A stretch of DNA of 64,000 nt from Paragyromitra xinjiangensis (GCA_038503065.1 JBCAMK010000013.1:1054001-1118000), one strand, 5' to 3'. Shown: positions 24,531-36,136, counted from the first letter of the stretch. Made by a program: numbers and translations. Notes: generated by a model not told the origin, from the letters alone.

Positions 24531-25659
24531 GAGATGGGCTGCGGAAGTTGTAGATACGTCCATGTAGGGTTTTATTTGTTGAATTGATGATTGTGCTGGA
24601 GTAGTTTTGTTCCTATGTATTGGTTTTTCTATTTTTGGTTCTGTCTGGTGTGAATTATAATACCCCCTTTAGCTAAAACAACCAGCCTTCCCTGTGTACT
24701 TTGTCTTTAGCGTTTATCGTTATCGGAGAACGAGCAAAAGTTGGGGATGGTGTTTGCGCCAGTTTTCTGGCAGATAGATATCTTAAGGGGGCTATTTGTA
24801 AAAAGGTGTTGTGAATCTTGTAAATTGCAGTGAGCAGGGCCCTAAATTTATTATCTCTTGAAAAATGTCACCTTTCCTTTGTGTAGAATATTTGGAGTAA
24901 TGTGGATAATTTCCTCCAGCTAGTCCACAGTAATGCAGACTGGTCGGAAGTGGTAGAGAAGAATAGTAATTTTATTGTATTTGGACATACTAGAGCTCAC
25001 CTTTACCGCTATTTAGGGCACCCAAGATGTTAACTCACCCACGCAAAGTAGGTGGGCGGAACTCATCGTTGACTAACTTCCGGGAATTTTTATGCCAGAA
25101 CGAACATACCCGTAGTACCATAACCAGGTGGTTGGATGTACTTGATGAAATCATCATCAACATACCCGTATTTATGTTCACGATCATGATGAGTCACTCA
25201 GCACTTAAAAAGCGACAAATAGAACACTTTTTGAACCCCACTAGACAATATTAGGTGCAGCACTCATATCTGGCTAGCTTCCCACAGAAGTCTCTTGATA
25301 CCTTCACTTGCGGGTTCGCTTTTAGTCACAGTCCCCCTCCATCTCCCAGCACAGTTGTGGTTTACTCGTAGTCAACAAAGTTCGTGATCCTCCTTTATTC
25401 CTGGGAAATCTCCGCCCATCAAATAAGATAGTCCCCTGATAATTGTAGAGGGAAATGAGTTTTTCTCTCTTTTTTTAAGATACTAACACTTCGCAGATCC
25501 ACAATCACTAAATCTAGGGCTCTGGTGCTAGATTTGCTGCTACTCTGACTTCTCTCGAGGTCAGAATCTAAAGTGCCTTAGGTACCTGGTTTCTCCTCTG
25601 GTTTCTCTTATGCTTTTTTTTTCCCTAGAAATTATAGGCTAGCATATCTCTCTACTACG
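24531..25659. other. intergenic: TOS1 3' flank, no gene seen
   Basis: T-rich 3' flank of the Tos1 gene followed by AT-rich sequence. The frame at 25027-25254 (+) has no support. Confidence 0.5.
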
Positions 25660-25937
25660 GGAGTCAATGCATCAATCTACGCATTGCTCATACAAACTTT
25701 CGGGGAAAGGGCACAATTTGATGCATTAACTGTCTAGGGCTTGTGAAAAGGCATCACCTGATGCTTTTCCCTACAACTTTACCATATCCATATGGGTAAA
25801 GGCATCAAGAAAAGGATCAAAAAAGGTGTATTCTGGAAAGTTGTAGAGAAAGGCATCAAGAAAGGCATCAAGAAATGTGTATTTGGCGGATTTTTGGGTT
25901 TAAGTGGTAGTCAACTAGGAGTTATTATATCAAGCTG

Positions 25938-26021
25938 TAGTCTAGGTGGTAATGGTTGAGATATATGCTCTCAACTGCAGTGGTTCAATCCTCCAAGGAT
26001 CTGTTTTTTTCTTGTTTTTTT
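25938..26021 (+). other. tRNA-like unit with A/B boxes and T-runs, SINE-like
   Basis: TAGTCTAGGTGGT (25938-25950) matches an A box. GGTTCAATCC (25982-25991) approximates a B box 44 bases downstream, the spacing of a real tRNA. Between them GTTGAGA/TCTCAAC forms a 7-bp stem with a 7-base loop. Two T7 runs (26004-26010 and 26015-26021) follow as Pol III terminators would. The T-arm and acceptor stem do not pair and the loop lacks T33, so it is not a working tRNA. It is a possible SINE head or tRNA relic. Confidence 0.4.
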
Positions 26022-26074
26022 GGTCTGCTATTAACCTAGGAAAAGGTGTTGGGAAAGGTGTGATTTTTCACTCT

Positions 26075-26158
26075 TGATGCATTTACTGATGCATTCTCTG
26101 ATGCATTCTTTGATGCATTCCCCGATGCTTTCCCTGATGCATTCCCTGATGCCTTCCC
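26075..26158. repeat. 12-bp tandem minisatellite, seven copies
   Basis: Seven contiguous 12-mers of consensus TGATGCATTCCC, with changes mainly in the last three bases. Because 12 is a multiple of three the - strand stays open and reads as a Lys/Asn-Ala-Ser-Gly repeat, but nothing suggests translation. Confidence 0.95.
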
Positions 26159-26340
26159 CATACAAATTTTTGCGGTGTTTGTGATGCATTTACTAGCTCT
26201 CTTCATACACAATATGATGCATTTTCCTACAATTATGCTGATGCCATTATAGACAACTTTCCCACACAAAATAATGGGTGAGGACATGATACATTTACAG
26301 ATACATTTACAAGATGCATTTCCCGCGCTTGTAGAGTCTA

Positions 26341-27315
26341 TACTCTAGCTATCTGAAACCTAGTAAATATTTGCTCCTTTACCACTTTATTTAGTTGTTT
26401 TCTCTCTCCTGGCCTCTTAAACTATCCTCCTGTAGCAAAGCAACTCAGAATAGCCAGGCCCATACCAACAACTCGGACGCTCACAGGGATGATAGGTATA
26501 GTTAAGACCAACAAGCGGCTACGGGTAGGTAAGGGCAGGGGCGAAATAATTTTGATGACAAATGATAGGTGGTTTCTGTGTAGCTCTGTGGTTAGGAATT
26601 TGCTACCATATGAAAGACTACACTAACTTGGTAACTAAGAAAAGCATGACGAAAGAAAGTAGACTAGGTTTAGTAGCCCCCTAGGTATGTGCTACACGAT
26701 TCCCTTATATTGCTCTATTTTAGGATTATGTTACAGCGAGTTTTTTGAGGTTTGACTTTAAATCTCTATCCTCATCCCTTTGTGTCTATAGTGAGGCTTA
26801 GGTTATGTCCATCGGCTATCAATGATATCCTATGAGTATTGCCCGAATTCCGGGAAGCAGCTTTGAGATTTCATGATATCTTTACTTTTATGTTTCTGTA
26901 TGTTCTAGCTGTGGTTGTTTTGTTTTTTTTCAAGCCTCGGCTTTCCTGCCCACCTGATCGGACGCGTTACGAAATCCATCGTTTCGTTGATTAAATGTGG
27001 ATCAATTTGTGTCGGTATCTTATCCAATTAGGCCCTCGTTTTACTAGTTTACATATACAAGGAAGAAGAAAAGGCAAGGCTCCAAAAGAAACGGGATGGG
27101 GAAGAATACTGTAGACGAGAAAAAAGGGGATGCGAGAATAAATGGTTTGCGTGGGAAAGAAATGCTAGAGGGGAAACTAAGGCATTGCAGTAGAATATAT
27201 GATAGGCGTGATGCTTAATCAGTAGAACGTGAAAACCCCTTTTGAAACCCATGCGCTATTGCCCCACATTGCCCTACTAGTAGTACTCTACCGTTAGAAC
27301 GCCCCCCAAAAACTT
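26341..27315. other. intergenic: no gene seen
   Basis: AT-rich stretch leading to the 3' end of VTA1 (- strand). No open frame or repeat of note. Confidence 0.5.
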
Positions 27316-28730
27316 TCAATCCTCCACACCCAGCAATTGCAATCCCATTTTAAACTGCTTAATCGCTGTCTCCACGTCCTCATAATCCAACGCACTCACC
27401 GCCCATCTTGCATGTTTCTGCGCCTTTGCCATATCCTCCGTCGTAATATCCTTCTTTACTCTCTTCGGGTGTATCTGCACTGGTGGGGGAACGTGGTGGA
27501 TTGGTTCCTGGTATGGTCGTGGCTGAGAAAATGGATTAGGGTTACTTCTAATCGGTGCTTGGGTATATGACGCTTGGGGTGGTGGATGCTGGTAGGTCGG
27601 GAATGGTGTCTCCCCCATATCCCGGAACGGTGTGTTCGTGGGCCCCATAGCGGACGAGAACAAGCTCGGCGCACTGGGTTCGTGGGCGGTTGGGGCAGGG
27701 GGAAAGTATTCTTCCTGTCCCGGCTCTGGCGATCGTGGTGGACTTGGGAGATTCTCGGCCATAGTTGGGGTTGATACAGGCTCTCGTGGGATGGGTGATT
27801 GACGACTGGGATGGAGCGATTCGTCATAGATGGAAGCGCGTGCAAGTTTAGGCTCAAGCTCGACGGATTCATCGGGGACTTCCTCGATAGTTGGTTGGGG
27901 AGGGTATTGTGGTTCATTCCCGTAAATATCGGGGGGAGGGCCCCGGGGGTCTTCAGTGATGGGGCTTTCAGCTTTCGGAGGGTTGGGGTCCTGGCCAGCG
28001 CTAAGAGCTTTCCAGATTCGAGCAGCGTGAAACTTGGCAAATTTTATTTTTTGGAGAGTCTGAGGGATATTAGCATCGATTTGGTTTGGCGGGATACACT
28101 TATGAATTACCTCTTGGTCAAGATCACCGAAGACCTTACAAACTTCGAGGAGGGTCGCGCCAGCTAACAGAGTGTCGGAGGTCTGACTATATGATTTTCG
28201 CAGAATTAGCCAGCTGAAGTAACGGCCATCAAAGAGTTGCTGGTAATACCCTGTGGCCTTCCCATTTTCAACTACGCCTGCCCCGTTGTTGAAAATCCTG
28301 AGGGCAAAGTTCTCAACATAGGCCTGAGCGGCCATGTCGTCATGGATTAATTCGTTACTCCCTAAAGCAGCTTTGCGCTTTTTCCCATTCCCACTGTTAG
28401 CTAATGGGGGGGGAAACGAATATATATCGAAGAGCAATACCTTTTCAAGCTCATCCATAAGATCTGTGGTCCAAGCTGTGCACTCAGGACTTGCCGTGTG
28501 AAGACCATTCCCCAAAATATATTTGATAGCCCAAAAATAACCTGCCCAAAGCCATTACTATCAAGCTTTCCCTTTCTCCCTACGAACTGGGGAGAAGGTA
28601 TTGAATGCAACTTACAATAATAAGTGATCACTGGATCAGCAGTACGAAGCTGGTTACCACGTAGGATGAAGGGTTTGATTGACTTGAGCTCGTTGGGAGG
28701 CTCCCTCACAGTCTGAGCCTTGCCGGACAT
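27316..28730 (-). CDS. VTA1: Vta1/LIP5, ESCRT-III Vps4 co-activator
   Basis: Exons in - order are 28730-28616, 28541-28441, 28377-28111 and 28059-27316, giving 408 residues. Residues about 20-170 form the tandem MIT region (LKSIKPFILRGNQLRTADPV, YFWAIKYILG, IKFAKFHAARIWKAL). Residues about 190-360 are a Pro/Ser-rich linker. The last 45 residues (MAKAQKHARWAVSALDYED and so on) are the VSL domain, which dimerises and binds Vps4. Vta1 stimulates Vps4 disassembly of ESCRT-III at endosomes. Introns 2 (63 bases) and 3 (51 bases) have no stop and are multiples of three. I removed both because each has a CTAA-type branch site before its acceptor and removal restores the compact MIT sequence known in the family. 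It is divergent from the DsbA-like gene across 544 bases. Confidence 0.93.
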
Positions 28731-29274
28731 GTCGGCGATTTAGAGAAGGAGGAGGATTAGATGGAACAGAAATCCTGGCGTTGCAGAAGTTTTGGACGAA
28801 AATTTCCTAGTTGGTGATGGTGATGACGTTTATGGAGGGGGAGCACACGACGCGGGGGAACGAGTCGCCAAGATTGAATGTTACACGCCCTTATCGATAA
28901 CCATCAGCACAACCTTCTTTTCTTGTCCTCCCTCACACAAATCCTTTCCCCATGCAACATCATGCATATGGCTAGGGAAGGGAGGGAACCAAACAATTCC
29001 AAGGCCCGCCGCGGCAAACACGTTCGCTGGCGAATCGAAAATTGCGACACTTCTGATGCGTCCGACGTAATACCGCCGCTTTTGTAGGTATTTATTACGG
29101 TGCAAAAAACGAACATCTCGTAGAGTAGATAGCTAGATACAAATAGACCCCACTCCCTACATATTCTCTCCCCATATCATCAACCACTATCATCGCCGTT
29201 ATTCAACCGACCTGTCTTCAAGTCTAGCTCAACTGCTTTAACGTATACCAATCTCTACATCCTACATTTCCGTC
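28731..29274. promoter_or_regulatory. divergent promoter, VTA1 and DsbA-like gene
   Basis: Gap of 544 bases between two divergent starts. The right part (29150-29270) is rich in C/T and CATC, like a fungal core promoter and leader. No gene is supported. Confidence 0.5.
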
Positions 29275-30284
29275 ATGGCTGTTGCTCCTAAATTCGCTGC
29301 CCACGTTCTGAACGCTCCTGCTTTTCCTGTGCACACTTTAGAGCTCTGTAAGTGATCCCATTACGCCTGTTTTCGGAATGATATGAATTCATCATTGACA
29401 ATCGAGATCTCTAAACGGCATAGATCTTGACTACGTCTGCCCGGTAGATCTCTAGCCAGAACTGCATGTACTATGAGATGAAGCCTGCCTAGCTCACACT
29501 AGCATAAAAACAGTTCTCCGCAAAACTCTTCAAGCGCGTCTACAACGATATTAAACCCCACGTCGACCAAAAATACTTTGGAAAAGTGCAGGTCCGTAGG
29601 AGAAATATCATCACAGATCACAAAACACAGCAATTAACAAGACCCTCGGCACCCAGTTCATCTTTCGCCAACAGGTTCAGCCGTGGCATCCCAGCTCTAC
29701 CCTCAGTTAGTCTCTTCCCTGAACCTATCACTCATGTATTATCACTCGACGGTAGCTCACGTTTGTTTCTTCTATAGCCCACGAAGCTGCTCTAGCCGTA
29801 GAACGAACCGATCCTTCCAAATTCTGGGCTTTCTCCGCTGTCTGTAATTCACATATCCTTGTATCCGGCTTAAGTCTCTAATATTTAATCTTTTAGGCAC
29901 TGTTCGACAAACAGGTTGACTACTTCGACGTCAATGTTGTTAACGAGACCAGAAACAAAGTAACCTCGCTCTACCCCACTGTTCATCCATAGCTAATCGT
30001 CCATCCTCCAGACTTATGAGCGGCTCTCTGCGCTTGCAGGTTCTGTCGGCGTTGACCAACCCAAAATCTACGATTTGCTGAAAATCACTGATAAACCTGT
30101 TGACGGCGCCTACAATGTCGGCAATCAGGTCACGAATGATTTAAAGCTAATTATTAAGGCTGCACGCTTGACAGGCGTTCATGTTAGCCCCACCGTGGTC
30201 TTTAACGGTAACGTGGAAAATGCAATCTCGAGTGGCTGGGAAGTTGGGCAATGGGAGGAGTGGTTGGAGAAGAATATCGTTTAG
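29275..30284 (+). CDS. DsbA-like thioredoxin-fold protein, monothiol CPFS
   Basis: Seven exons (29275-29347, 29424-29443, 29514-29591, 29657-29705, 29778-29839, 29897-29959 and 30012-30284) give 205 residues. The fold reads beta (HTLELYLDYVC), active-site turn C30-P-F-S33, an inserted helical domain (residues about 60-135) and a C-terminal thioredoxin part. That part includes the cis-Pro turn GVHVSPTVVFNG and the final helix WEEWLEKNIV. This matches the DSBA-like/Thioredoxin_4 families. The usual second cysteine is Ser, so it should act as a monothiol or have lost disulfide exchange. No signal peptide is seen, so it is probably cytosolic. Exon 2 is only 20 bases and encodes most of the active site. 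The intron 5 donor (GTCTGT) is weak but required by frame. Confidence 0.85.
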
Positions 30285-30666
30285 GTGAGACGCGACCCCG
30301 CGTAGATCAGAGAAAGGCTCGTGTTTCATAGGAGATATCCTTAATTCATTTTTTCTAAATGAAAGTATGTCGCAACTACAAATGAAAAACTCCATCTGAA
30401 TGATATGTCTTTCTTACCTGTTCATGTCCTAAATCCAAGCATACCCCATAACAATGAATTGATAAATGAAATAATAATAATGATAAAAACCAATGATAAA
30501 GAACGCAAGATATGCAAGCGTCCATATGATACAAAAATGAGGAAAAGAGAAGGAAAAAAAAGGGTAAACGCAAAAGACAAAGATTAGCAAATACATAACT
30601 ACCACGTCCCACTTTTCCGTCAACCCAAACGAAACCATCTATTACCCAACTCCACTACACTACCCC
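30285..30666. terminator. convergent 3' flanks of DsbA-like gene and PEX13
   Basis: AT-rich stretch of 382 bases between convergent stop codons, with A-rich runs near 30470-30600. It would hold both poly(A) regions. No gene is supported. Confidence 0.45.
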
Positions 30667-32172
30667 TCACGAGAAAAACTGGCTCTTCTGAAAACTTTCA
30701 ATACTAATATCCCCTGGCTTTGTATCCTTCACTAGCTCGCCTGCCAATTCACTCGTCATCGTGGCTGTCCTGCTACCTGCCGCGGTCGCGGTCGCGCCAT
30801 CCGTGATTTGCTTTACGCCTCCAGCAGCGGCCACAACTCCATCCTTCCTGCTGATGACTTCCAGGTACGGACTCGGTAAATAACCCACCCGACTGTCCCT
30901 CGCACGGCACTTCCACCATTGACTCGGGTTCCCCATCGGGTCACACTTGCTTAGAACAGCAACCAATTCCCCCTTCTTCACCTCCAATTCGATGCCACCC
31001 TGAACCTCGGGCGTGAAATCAAATGTCGCACGACAGAACTCCAACTTGCTCGGATCCATACTCGCCGCCCCGCCAGCAAATACGTCCGCCCCTCCACCAG
31101 CCTCGATGCGGCGACGCTCCTCTTGCTCTTGTCGAGATGCGAGGGAGCGGATCAGTTTGCCCATGAGATAAGGCAGGCCGAAGACGGCAACGATGAAGAA
31201 GAAAAAGGGCTTCTTGGAGGGCTTCGGGGCTCCTGAGCGGCCACCCTTGCCTTCAAAAGCGGCAAAGTTGGAGGCGGTTAATTCGCCAGCAGATGCGGGG
31301 AGGGGGCGACCGGTTAGTTTGGCGAGTGCCATACGCGCCCACCGCATCATGGTGAAGATACCAAGAATTGAACCGAGGGTGTTTTTGAGATTGCCAAATT
31401 GCTCAGCAACCTGTACCATAGCTGTATATCAAGAGATCTGAAGTTAGTAACTAGTGATATGTATGAATTAAAAGGTGAGGGACATACCAAAAAATGAAGA
31501 ATGAGTCGCCATGTAAGTACTCTCTAGCATCTGAGCGAATCCACCGAATGCCCCCACAATACTCTCAATCATCTGGAACGTTGCCGCAGTACTATTCTGC
31601 ATTCCTTGGGTGAGACTGTTTGGATCATTCGGATCCCCCCCACCTGGATACCCTCCTCCAAACCCTCCATATCCACCTAGTCCGCCCATCCCCATCCCCA
31701 TCCCGCCTCCATACATGCTCCCACCATAGCCCCCAAATCGGCTATATGGCGATGAATACGATCCGATGCCACCGTAGCCGGTGCCGAGGCCGTATCCAGG
31801 CGGTCGGTTATAAGCTCCATACGCGCCCGCAGCAGTTGTTGCGGCAGCACCAAACCGGTTTGCGTTCGCAGTGGTTAAAGATGATGGTCGGGCGGGTAGA
31901 GCAGGTGCACCTGGTGCTGTTGCTGTTGTGGTTGTTGCGGTTGTGATTGGAGCTGGGGGTATTGCTGGAGGTGGAGTTGACATTGTTTGTACAGGGGGTG
32001 GTACAGTTGCTGGAGAGAGAGAAGGTGGAAGGATGGTGGCTAATCAAGTTAGAGGTTGAAGATAGCAGAGAGATATAGGGGAGGGGGCTGGCAAGGGCTG
32101 GGGGATAGAACAACACGTACGAGTACCGATTGCACCGTTTCGCTCCCAGGGCTTAGGAGGACTCTGGGACAT
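30667..32172 (-). CDS. PEX13: peroxin 13, SH3-domain peroxisomal docking protein
   Basis: Exons in - order are 32172-32121, 32009-31488 and 31421-30667, giving 442 residues. The start MSQSPPKPWERNG is the conserved Pex13 N-terminus. A Pro/Ala/Thr segment, then a Gly/Tyr/Met-rich stretch (about 75-130), leads into MIESIVGAFGGFAQMLESTYMATHSSFFAM. A membrane segment FFFFIVAVFGLPYLMG lies near residue 270 and the SH3 domain is at about 316-378 (ATFDFTPEVQGG, KKGELVAVLSK, WWKCRARDSRVGYLPSPYL). A Thr/Ala-rich tail follows. Pex13 sits in the peroxisomal membrane; its SH3 faces the cytosol and binds Pex14 and Pex5 during matrix-protein import. The 111-base first intron separates the PKPWER motif from the rest. 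Confidence 0.96.
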
Positions 32173-33366
32173 GAAGAAGCGACGTGGGATCGGGGGGGTG
32201 GAATTAAGAGGGGAGAGGAGGGGGAGTGGAGAAATGGGCTGCTCTGCTGGATTCGCTGGCGATGGAGAAACAGCTGAATCGTTGACCAGTCGCGACCTCG
32301 AATCGTTATGCGGGCAGATGTTGGATGAGAGAAAACCCCTTTCAAAACAATAACGTCAAGAAATAGGTATATATATAGATAAAACCCGAAACGTTAGGAG
32401 TCAATCCCCGATGGGAGAGGAGAAGAAGAAAAAGAGGAAGACGTAGTTGAAGCTTTTTCTCTTTCTCTCTCTCCACACAGTGCAGGGTCCCAGGCGAGGC
32501 GAGGGAGAGAAAAGAAAAAAAGGTCCTTCTAGGAAGCTCGTGCTGCACCTCGGCAATCGGTATTTTGGATATCTCCGCATTCTACAGCACAACCTCGCCA
32601 CCTCCACTCCACACACAGCAGCTGGAGTCCTCTCGCTGTGTCTAATTCGTCCGGGCAGAAGCAGGTTATCAGCACACGCTGCTGCTAAGCGCACTGTGAT
32701 ACAATATGGTGACTGTAGAGTTTCCCTGACGTCAATAAGAAAGACCTTCCAGATTTCACATGCTGTGTTGGGTTTGACCCGTGAACCCCTGTGTCGTGCC
32801 TTTTGGCTCTATGACAGCAGGAACTTAACTCTGGCTTCTTTTGCAACCCGACCGAGAAAATCCATATGCGATCGGGGCAGTGCTTCACGCTCTGTCACTC
32901 GGGAATGACTTGTCGATTCCTGGCTCGATTTAAAAGGCAATGTCCGCAGTCTTCACAATTTAATGAAGCAGTTTCTCTCAGAAAACTCCTGGCATCTACT
33001 GTGCTACCAATTCCTTGGCTGTTTTTGCAAAGTTTTGTTTCCGACGCGGATGAAATTCCAAGGTCAATACGCAAGGCTAAATATACGGAACTGAAACTTC
33101 CAAATGGACGATCAGTATCTGACGCTAGCCTGTGGAATTTCTCGACGACCTTTACCGGTGGGCGGCCCTACGCTCTAATTTATAACCTCTTACTAATCAG
33201 TCCAAAGCTCCAAGATATGTTTGGATCATTGAAATTTGTCAATTGTTTGTTCCTACACGGCCCGGAAATTTCTCACACAGGAAATACTATTTACTACATC
33301 AAACAAAAAACACAAAAAGAAGTTATAAGAAAAACGCCTCTCATAAAATTACACCCCCCCAACACC
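32173..33366. other. intergenic: PEX13 upstream region, no gene seen
   Basis: Upstream region of PEX13 and 3' flank of the BIM1-like gene. The long frame at 32866-33420 (+) runs antisense into the BIM1-like gene, has no family match I know and starts without context, so I reject it. Confidence 0.5.
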
Positions 33367-34184
33367 TTACATCATCATCGCAGCCATGGCCAACGCGATA
33401 GCTCCAACGCTAGCAATTGAAATCTTCAGGTTACTCGCACCACCAGTCTTAGTATCAGAAGTAGTGGTGTTTCCAGAAATGGTTGTGGTGCATGTGGTGT
33501 TAAAGACAAAGTCGCCGTTGTATGTGAATGGTGCGGAACCAACACCGGTTGAATTGAAGCAGATATCATCGGAGAGAGTGGTTACCGCTTTCGAGGAGAA
33601 GGTGATGTCGGCACACTGATACATGACGTGTCACTCGGTGTCAGTGGATTGAATCAAACAACCTCGCATGCAACCACAAGAAGAAGGAAAACTTACGTTG
33701 TAAAGAGCACCCCCGCTAGTCGACAACTGGATAACTTGGAGACTGGCATTGGTACCTTCCTGAATATCCAAACCTCCTGGTAGCGACAACTTCGGGAAGC
33801 AGAAGGTTCCGTTACCGGTCTGGTTGAACGGAGGAACGAGGGTGATGTTGAGGCGGGTGACTTCGTTCCCGAGACCCAAGTTAACGTAAGTTTGCGCGAA
33901 CTCGTGGCCTGGGGCGAAGACGAGGGCGCCACCGTCGAGAGGCCAGAGAGTGCGATTCTCGGCCGAAATAGTTTGGTTTACACCGCCGCCTAGAGGGGGG
34001 TGGGTGAGTTTTGATGCTCGACAAACAGAACTAAATCAATTGATGCTTAGAGGGAGTGGTGCATACAAGGGTAAGTCCACTGGGTAGGTATGGAGTCGCC
34101 GCGCCAGTATGGGTAGGTGACCCTAAAGTGAGCAGACACGGCAGTGGCACTGAGCACAGCAAGGAAGGCGGATTGAAGTTGCAT
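33367..34184 (-). CDS. BIM1-like (LPMO-like X325) GPI-anchored copper-binding protein
   Basis: Exons in - order are 34184-34067, 33989-33697 and 33615-33367, giving 219 residues. Residues 1-18 are a signal peptide (ending TAVSA). The mature protein would start at H19 (HFRVTYPYWRGDS), the copper-brace histidine of LPMO-like X325/BIM1 proteins. The family pattern continues with PCGGVNQT, a Leu-rich beta core and paired cysteines. The C-terminus (GGASNLKISIASVGAIALAMAAMMM region) is Ser/Thr-rich then hydrophobic, a GPI-anchor signal. Relatives such as Cryptococcus Bim1 bind copper at the cell surface and aid its uptake; they are not known to cleave polysaccharide. Several N-x-T/S sites suggest glycosylation. 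Assignment rests on the N-terminal motif, overall length and anchor. Confidence 0.88.
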
Positions 34185-36136
34185 TTTAGCTGACTTTGGT
34201 TTTGGAATTTTGCCCAGGAGAGAGATAGGATAATTGAAGGTAGTAGTGGTTGAAAGAAATAAAGGTCAATTGGAAAAGAAGGAACACAACAAAGAGTTTC
34301 CTTCGTATTTAATCGCAGCTTCTTCGCAGAGAATTGAACGGTGGGCTCCCGCTTGGTACTGAGAGACTCCAAAGAGGGGGGAATATCATGAAATTTATGC
34401 ACTACCAAAACACACCCCCATCATTGCATTACTCTCGTATATACCCCCCGCAAAACAGAACTTGCATTCTCTGATGCTGTATTTCTTCTTACTTGGCATA
34501 TTCCAAGAGATTTAAACGACGAGGCGTAAAACCTGCTCAACTCGCCTTTTACTTCCCTATTTCTTTCCTCGTTGCTCTTGGCAATATGGTATGATATGTA
34601 CCATGCCCAAGGGAGTTCTATGTAAGAAACGCATATGATGCAGCATATCCACTTAGCTGGTAGCGAACTTGACCGACTTATGCAGTCACTCGTAAAGAGA
34701 GGTACCACACAACTTCGAACCGACGGCAAGCACCACTACTGCGGTATCTTGGGGGGCACTCGGGAAGTTCATGATACCTTTTTACCAATCGTTTCCAATC
34801 CCGAATCCCGAACCCGTCAACAGTGCTTCAAGCCAAGACTTAAGGTTTAGCCAATTCTCCAGGATGGCAATTTCTCTGACCAACCTCGTCAAGTCAAAGA
34901 AGACAAATCACCTCCCGGGGATCATAAATATCGTATGTATTGCAGCGAGTGTTGCTCTGCCAAGAATTTGAACATTGGGGTTGCGCTGGTATGAGCGGGT
35001 TTTCGATGTGGGGCGGAACCAATCACCATATGGATGATCCCTGTCATCTTGACTATTACAGACGTTTGAGCTGGTTTTTTTTCTCCTTGCTTCTTCTTAT
35101 GGGGTTAAAGATACTTTTTTTTTAACTTTCTTTTTCAAATTGAGCTGAGGAGTGGAGAAGACGGTATTTGTGATCATATTTAAGCCTATGGGAGACGTTA
35201 AGATCCAGGAACGGTCCCTCGCGTGTATTTCTTAATTTCGATAAGGTTAAAGTAGTCCTTGGGATATAGCTTCATAGCTCTAACAGGCTGGGAGCTTGTA
35301 AACACGTTTTTCCAGTATGACAAGCGGATAGCTGCTGTTGCACATCATCTAGCTCCGTGCCATTTATTTAAACGTTGCAAATCCCACGCTAACTGAGGAT
35401 GAAGTGATTAAGCAGGGCCAGGGTTACCGCGTTAGAAGTACTCGCACAGGGTGTTAAAAATCTGAAAACGTGCACGTCCTTCGCTATACAAATTCGTATG
35501 AGACCAAAGACTAAAGCTTTCCGATTTTTACACCCATCCCCGAGTAGTCTCACCATCGATCCCTTAGTCCTTGCTTTCGGTCACATGGGCTACGTCTCAG
35601 CCAACCAAGACCAATCCTTAAGCTCTCGTTTGTGTTCGCATTGGGGCTTCCTTTTAAGTTGTTTCCCACGACCGCTAAGCGAGGCTGTAATCAGGTATGT
35701 ACTTAGAAAGTATTCTTATTATACCTCGTTACGCACTCAGAGTGCTACCTTTTCCTCTAACAAATTTTACACAAACGTGAAAAAAATATACTTGTGCGAG
35801 GAATCCCCGATCTTCCAACCGCCTCGGAGCACTAGAAATCATTGGTATAACCGTGCATATGAGAGTCGAATGACAGCTTCATTTCCTTCAGTTTCTCCCT
35901 CCTCCTTCATTAATCACGTATCACTTAATCCCATCCAGGAATTACCACTTTCGTGTGCCCACGTCCGTTTCCCTGTTCCCATTTACATCCATACCACGAC
36001 CACAATCTATAGTGACCTCACTATCTTCTGAACTAGCATATATCACCTTACCTCACCCAGCAACCACAGCCTACCAAAATCCTCACAAATAATACTTACA
36101 AAACAGCCTAAAGCCGCTATGTAATCACCAATCAGC
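34185..36136. other. intergenic: no supported gene
   Basis: About 2 kb between the BIM1-like gene start and the tRNA. The 177-codon frame at 35498-36031 (+) and shorter ones at 34421-34729 (-) and 34635-34850 (+) show no domain. The first 240 bases next to the BIM1-like start probably carry its promoter and leader. Confidence 0.45.

Larger units (their letters stand above)
25660..26340. repeat. GATGC-repeat field with two orientations
   Basis: About 20 copies of a GATGC-containing motif crowd into this stretch. The left half (25670-25880) mostly carries GGCATCA (AAAGGCATCAAG-like). The right half (26075-26340) mostly carries the opposite orientation, TGATGCATT. A second motif, CTACAACTTTCC or TTGTAGAGAAAG, accompanies it on both sides. 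GCATCACCTGATGC at about 25750 is a small hairpin by itself. The block is thus roughly palindromic around 25930-26030, where a tRNA-like unit sits. It could be a decayed non-autonomous element or a local satellite. Confidence 0.7.

Noticed and set aside
25931..26000. Functional tRNA
   Set aside because: Acceptor and T stems do not pair and the anticodon loop lacks T33; kept only as a tRNA-like finding.
26036..26287. 83-codon - strand frame with Asn-Ala-Ser-Gly repeats
   Set aside because: It is simply the translation of the 12-bp minisatellite, open because 12 is divisible by three.
28394..28440. 47-base form of VTA1 intron 2 (acceptor CTAACAG)
   Set aside because: It would shift the reading frame. 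The acceptor at 28378 keeps frame and uses CTAAC as the branch site.
32866..33420. 184-codon frame on the + strand
   Set aside because: It overlaps the BIM1-like gene in antisense, has no recognisable family and lacks promoter context.
35498..36031. 177-codon frame on the + strand
   Set aside because: Composition looks random, there is no domain and no splice joint to neighbours.
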